This document shows, one piece after another, positions 5,920 to 8,606 of a stretch of 8,606 bases of DNA. The DNA comes from an uncultured Atopobium sp. (GTDB taxonomy: Bacteria; Actinomycetota; Coriobacteriia; Coriobacteriales; Atopobiaceae), in assembly GCA_916720015.1 (NCBI GenBank), contig CAKAPZ010000038.1:1-8606 (forward strand), read 5' to 3'. The notes under the pieces were generated by a model that was not told the origin of the DNA, searched no databases, and saw only the letters and a program-made list of their open reading frames with translations. A program made the position numbers and the translations under genes. Within the stretch, counting starts at the first letter, position 1, and every line of letters starts with the position of its first letter.

Positions 5920-6855
5920 ATGAATCCTTGCATTGGAAGATTTGCGCCGACTCCTTCTGGAAGGATGCACCTAGGCAACGTTTTCTCAGCGCTTATGGCT
6001 TGGGCCAGCGTTCGCTCCCAAAATGGCAGCTTCATTCTTCGCATTGAAGACTTAGATATTCGTGCTCATAATCCTCAATACACCTCTCTTCTCCTGGATG
6101 ATTTACAGTGGCTGGGACTAACTTGGGACAGAGGGCCGTTTTTCCAAAGCAAGCGTACGGAGCTCTATCAGGACGCTCTATTGAAATTGAAACAACAGGA
6201 ACTTTTGTATCCTTGCTTTTGTTCCCGAGCAGACTTACACGCTGCACAAGCCCCTCATGCCAGCGATGGCGCATATGTCTATGCGGGAACCTGCCGCGAC
6301 CTGAGCAAATCCGAGCGTGAAGAGCTTTCCAAACATAAAATTCCAGCAACTCGCATACGAGTTCCTAATAAGACCTACGCGTTTGAAGACAAGGTCTATG
6401 GTCAAAAATCTCAAAATCTTTCTAAATTATGTGGAGACTTTATTGTCCAGCGTGCAGACGAAGTCTTTGCATATCAGCTTGCTGTAGTAGTTGACGATGC
6501 TAACATGGGCGTAACTGAAGTAGTTAGAGGATCAGATCTTCTTTCATCTACTCCCAGACAGCTTTATTTGCAAGACGTGCTTGGTTTTTCTCATCCCATC
6601 TATGCTCACCTCCCGCTCCTTGTTGCGCCAGATGGCAGGAGACTTTCTAAACGCAATCACGATCTAGATCTTGGTGTTCTAAGAGACCAAGGAAAAACAC
6701 CAGAAGAGATTCTTGGCTTTCTGGCTTATTGCATAGGTCTTGCAGAAAAAGAAGAGCCTCTTTCTGCAGCACAAGTTGCCAATCGCTTTTCATGGGATGT
6801 ACTTCGCGCTCACCGAAAAAACGTGGTTGTTGAGCATTTTTCACATGTTTTGTAA
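5920..6855 (+). CDS. gluQ: Glutamyl-queuosine tRNA(Asp) synthetase (GluQRS)
   Basis: A truncated glutamyl-tRNA synthetase paralogue that activates glutamate and attaches it to queuosine at position 34 of tRNA-Asp rather than to a tRNA 3' end; cytoplasmic. 311 residues: the catalytic Rossmann domain only, without the C-terminal anticodon-binding domain of true GluRS. Visible: RFAPTPSGRMHLGN (7-20) with the HIGH-type motif HLGN; FILRIEDLD (38-46); the zinc-site pattern C99-x-C101, Tyr121, Cys125, matching E. coli YadB; DFIVQRADEVFAYQLAVVVDD (173-193); VTEVVRGSDLLSSTPRQ (198-214); and the KMSKS-type loop RRLSKRN (240-246). The ATG is 2 bp after the acetyltransferase stop; GGGAG within that gene's end is 10 nt upstream, so translational coupling is likely. 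A discriminating GluRS would be about 470-500 residues, so GluQRS is the better call. Confidence 0.92.
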   Translation: MNPCIGRFAPTPSGRMHLGNVFSALMAWASVRSQNGSFILRIEDLDIRAHNPQYTSLLLDDLQWLGLTWDRGPFFQSKRTELYQDALLKLKQQELLYPCFCSRADLHAAQAPHASDGAYVYAGTCRDLSKSEREELSKHKIPATRIRVPNKTYAFEDKVYGQKSQNLSKLCGDFIVQRADEVFAYQLAVVVDDANMGVTEVVRGSDLLSSTPRQLYLQDVLGFSHPIYAHLPLLVAPDGRRLSKRNHDLDLGVLRDQGKTPEEILGFLAYCIGLAEKEEPLSAAQVANRFSWDVLRAHRKNVVVEHFSHVL

Positions 6856-6864
6856 AATGTCTTA

Positions 6865-6893
6865 TTGTGAGTGACGCCGGTTCGGGGTATCAT
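6865..6893 (+). promoter_or_regulatory. Promoter of tRNA-Ser(GCT)
   Basis: TTGTGA (6865-6870, 4 of 6) and TATCAT (6888-6893, 5 of 6) are separated by exactly 17 bp, placing the start about 10 bp before the tRNA. The spacer is GC-rich, often seen with strongly regulated stable-RNA promoters. Confidence 0.65.
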
Positions 6894-6910
6894 TCTCAAG
6901 CACCCATTTT

Positions 6911-7001
6911 GGAGAGCTGACCGAGAGGCCGAAGGTGCTCGCCTGCTAAGCGAGTATGGGCCCCAAGCCCATCTGGGGTTCGAATCCCCAGCTCTCCGCC
7001 A
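6911..7001 (+). tRNA. tRNA-Ser (anticodon GCT)
   Basis: 91 nt with encoded CCA. Acceptor GGAGAGC (6911-6917) pairs with GCTCTCC (6991-6997). The anticodon stem is CTCGC/GCGAG with loop CTGCTAA, putting GCT at 6945-6947, which reads AGC and AGT codons. The long variable arm with a 6-bp stem (ATGGGC/GCCCAT) is the class II feature of tRNA-Ser. The T arm is TGGGG-TTCGAAT-CCCCA. Confidence 0.98.
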
Positions 7002-7010
7002 GAATTTTCC

Positions 7011-7040
7011 GCTCGTTGCACCTCTGCAACGAGCTTTTTT
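7011..7040 (+). terminator. Intrinsic terminator of tRNA-Ser
   Basis: A perfect 10-bp stem, GCTCGTTGCA (7011-7020) / TGCAACGAGC (7025-7034), with loop CCTC, followed by six T residues, beginning 9 nt after the tRNA CCA end. Confidence 0.92.
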
Positions 7041-7113
7041 CTTACCAAGAAGAACTTTTTCTAAGATTAGTCTTGCATTTTTAACTGGAAAATGGCATTC
7101 TATCTACTTGCAC

Positions 7114-7190
7114 GCGGCGTTACCTCAGCTGGATAGAGGACCTGACTACGAATCAGGGCGTCATAGGTTCGAATCCTATACGCCGCACCA
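7114..7190 (+). tRNA. tRNA-Arg (anticodon ACG)
   Basis: 77 nt with encoded CCA. Acceptor GCGGCGT (7114-7120) pairs with ACGCCGC (7180-7186). The D stem is CCTC/GAGG, the anticodon stem CCTGA/TCAGG with loop CTACGAA, anticodon ACG at 7148-7150, and the T arm ATAGG-TTCGAAT-CCTAT. A34 is normally deaminated to inosine by TadA so that CGT, CGC and CGA are read. Only a weak promoter (TTGCAT near 7073, no good -10) was found between the tRNA-Ser terminator and this gene. Confidence 0.98.
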
Positions 7191-7201
7191 CTTGAACTTA
7201 G

Positions 7202-7225
7202 GAGCTCCTTCGGGAGCTCTTTTTT
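7202..7225 (+). terminator. Intrinsic terminator of tRNA-Arg
   Basis: Stem GAGCTCC (7202-7208) / GGAGCTC (7213-7219) with a stable TTCG tetraloop, followed by six T residues. It ends 1 bp before the stop codon of the convergent gene at 7227. Read on the minus strand there is no T-tract, so it does not clearly end that gene. Confidence 0.93.
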
Positions 7226-7226
7226 A

Positions 7227-7547
7227 TTATCTACCTGGTCTTAAAGCTACTTCACCAGCAGAGTTAGCATATAAATAACGGTAGGAAATGCCAGCTTCAT
7301 CAAGCTCATCCATTACCTCAGCCATACATGTTTCTGCCATGATGACCTCAAGATATTCTTGTGGACTTAAGTCTTTTAAACCCACCCTGCCTTGGTCTGA
7401 AATCCATTTTCTTAAAGCTGCAAGTTGCTCTGGTACTATATGGATTTCTGAATAAAACTCCTTGTGACCAAATCCAATTTCTGCTGCACTACCCTGCACA
7501 AACTGCCGTACTACAATATCTTTTTGTACCTCTACCAAACCTTTCAT
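7227..7547 (-). CDS. Uncharacterised 106-residue protein, putatively LexA-controlled
   Basis: Not recognised as any family. The ATG at 7547 has a ribosome binding site (AGAGGT) about 5 nt upstream, and a promoter with a LexA-type box sits about 30-50 bp further up, so the gene is very likely real. The protein is soluble, without signal peptide or membrane segment. It appears to have an N-terminal strand-rich part (VEVQKDIVVRQFV, then EFYSEIHIV, about 5-37), a central helix (PEQLAALRKWISDQG, 39-53), a longer helical stretch beginning LSPQEYLEVIMAETCMAEVM (60-79) and a short C-terminal hairpin (ISYRYLYANSAGEVALRP). No helix-turn-helix, catalytic triad or metal-binding cluster is evident. It is a single gene, convergent with tRNA-Arg and downstream of serS on the same strand, separated by 142 bp. 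SOS regulation is inferred from the operator, not from the protein. Confidence 0.8.
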   Translation of the reverse strand: MKGLVEVQKDIVVRQFVQGSAAEIGFGHKEFYSEIHIVPEQLAALRKWISDQGRVGLKDLSPQEYLEVIMAETCMAEVMDELDEAGISYRYLYANSAGEVALRPGR

Positions 7548-7577
7548 AGCTACCTCTTTCTTCTTTTGCTAGCCACA

Positions 7578-7607
7578 AGTATAGCTGATTTATAGAACAT
7601 ATGTTCT
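7578..7607 (-). promoter_or_regulatory. Promoter of the 106-residue protein gene
   Basis: On the minus strand a good -10 box, TATACT (7583-7578, 5 of 6), is preceded after 18 nt by a poor -35, AGAACA (7607-7602, 3 of 6). The predicted start near 7571 gives a leader of about 24 nt. The -35 and much of the spacer lie inside the palindrome at 7586-7615, so a bound repressor would block RNA polymerase. Confidence 0.5.
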
Positions 7608-7615
7608 ATAAATCA
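7586..7615. promoter_or_regulatory. Perfect 30-bp palindrome with a LexA/DinR-type SOS box
   Basis: The arms (7586-7600 and 7601-7615) are exact reverse complements with no spacer. The core GAACATATGTTC (7595-7606) fits the Gram-positive LexA consensus GAAC-RNRY-GTTC. It overlaps the -35 region of the gene ending at 7227. The symmetry extends 9 bp on each side beyond the LexA core, which is more than LexA alone needs. Confidence 0.65.
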
Positions 7616-7621
7616 CTAATA

Positions 7622-7656
7622 GAAATGGTCTCCACAATTCTGTAGAAGACCATTTC
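7622..7656. repeat. Inverted repeat downstream of serS
   Basis: A 10-bp perfect stem, GAAATGGTCT (7622-7631) / AGACCATTTC (7647-7656), around 15 nt, about 34 bp after the serS stop. On the minus strand it is followed by TATTAG, not a T-run, so it is at best a weak terminator. A competing pair, CAATTCT (7635-7641) / AGAATTG (7658-7664), overlaps it. Confidence 0.4.
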
Positions 7657-7664
7657 AAGAATTG

Positions 7665-7678
7665 AATCAATTTTGATT
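7665..7678. repeat. Short palindrome after the serS stop
   Basis: AATCAA-TT-TTGATT is a perfect short inverted repeat 11 bp downstream of the serS stop codon. It is AT-only apart from two G/C pairs and is likely part of the 3' end structure rather than a regulator site. Confidence 0.25.
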
Positions 7679-7689
7679 AAAAAGAGAAA

Positions 7690-8606
<917 letters not shown>

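Noticed and set aside
6911..7190. The tRNA genes as attachment sites of an integrated element
   Set aside because: No integrase, no duplicated tRNA 3' end and no change of base composition is seen on either side.
6871..7278. A plus-strand 135-codon frame downstream of gluQ
   Set aside because: It runs through both tRNA genes and their terminators.

Overview
The window looks like chromosome from a Gram-positive, anaerobic actinobacterium of the class Coriobacteriia, most like the Atopobium/Lancefieldella/Olsenella group. That placement is inferred from fermentative pyruvate:ferredoxin oxidoreductase, moderate GC, actinobacterial-looking housekeeping proteins, and a Gram-positive-type LexA box. 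It cannot be confirmed without a search. There is no sign of phage, insertion sequence, plasmid or CRISPR; this is core housekeeping DNA with interesting regulatory spacers.

Layout, left to right. (1) Positions 1-2447, minus strand: nifJ, pyruvate:ferredoxin oxidoreductase, cut at the left edge so that the C-terminal thiamine-diphosphate domain is missing. (2) Positions 2448-2842: a 395-bp non-coding spacer holding a likely nifJ promoter, a leader of about 220 nt, and an unusual density of inverted repeats. (3) Positions 2843-5147, minus strand: a two-gene unit, purH (last two steps of IMP synthesis) followed by a small protein that resembles a shortened class IV aminotransferase. (4) Positions 5148-5287: a divergent promoter region. 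(5) Positions 5288-6855, plus strand: a GNAT acetyltransferase gene and, 2 bp after it, gluQ (glutamyl-queuosine tRNA-Asp synthetase). (6) Positions 6865-7225, plus strand: tRNA-Ser(GCT) and tRNA-Arg(ACG), each followed by its own strong intrinsic terminator. (7) Positions 7227-7547, minus strand: an unrecognised 106-residue protein whose promoter carries a perfect 30-bp palindrome centred on a LexA/DinR-type box. (8) Positions 7690-8606, minus strand: the C-terminal catalytic part of serS (seryl-tRNA synthetase), cut at the right edge.

Functionally the window mixes energy metabolism (nifJ), purine synthesis (purH) and translation (gluQ, serS, two tRNAs). The serS and tRNA-Ser genes are close together but on opposite strands, so they are not co-transcribed. 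The points most worth following up are the putative SOS-controlled orphan gene at 7227-7547, the catalytic-lysine-less aminotransferase-like protein behind purH, and the repeat-rich nifJ leader. I did not find a clear new multi-gene system.
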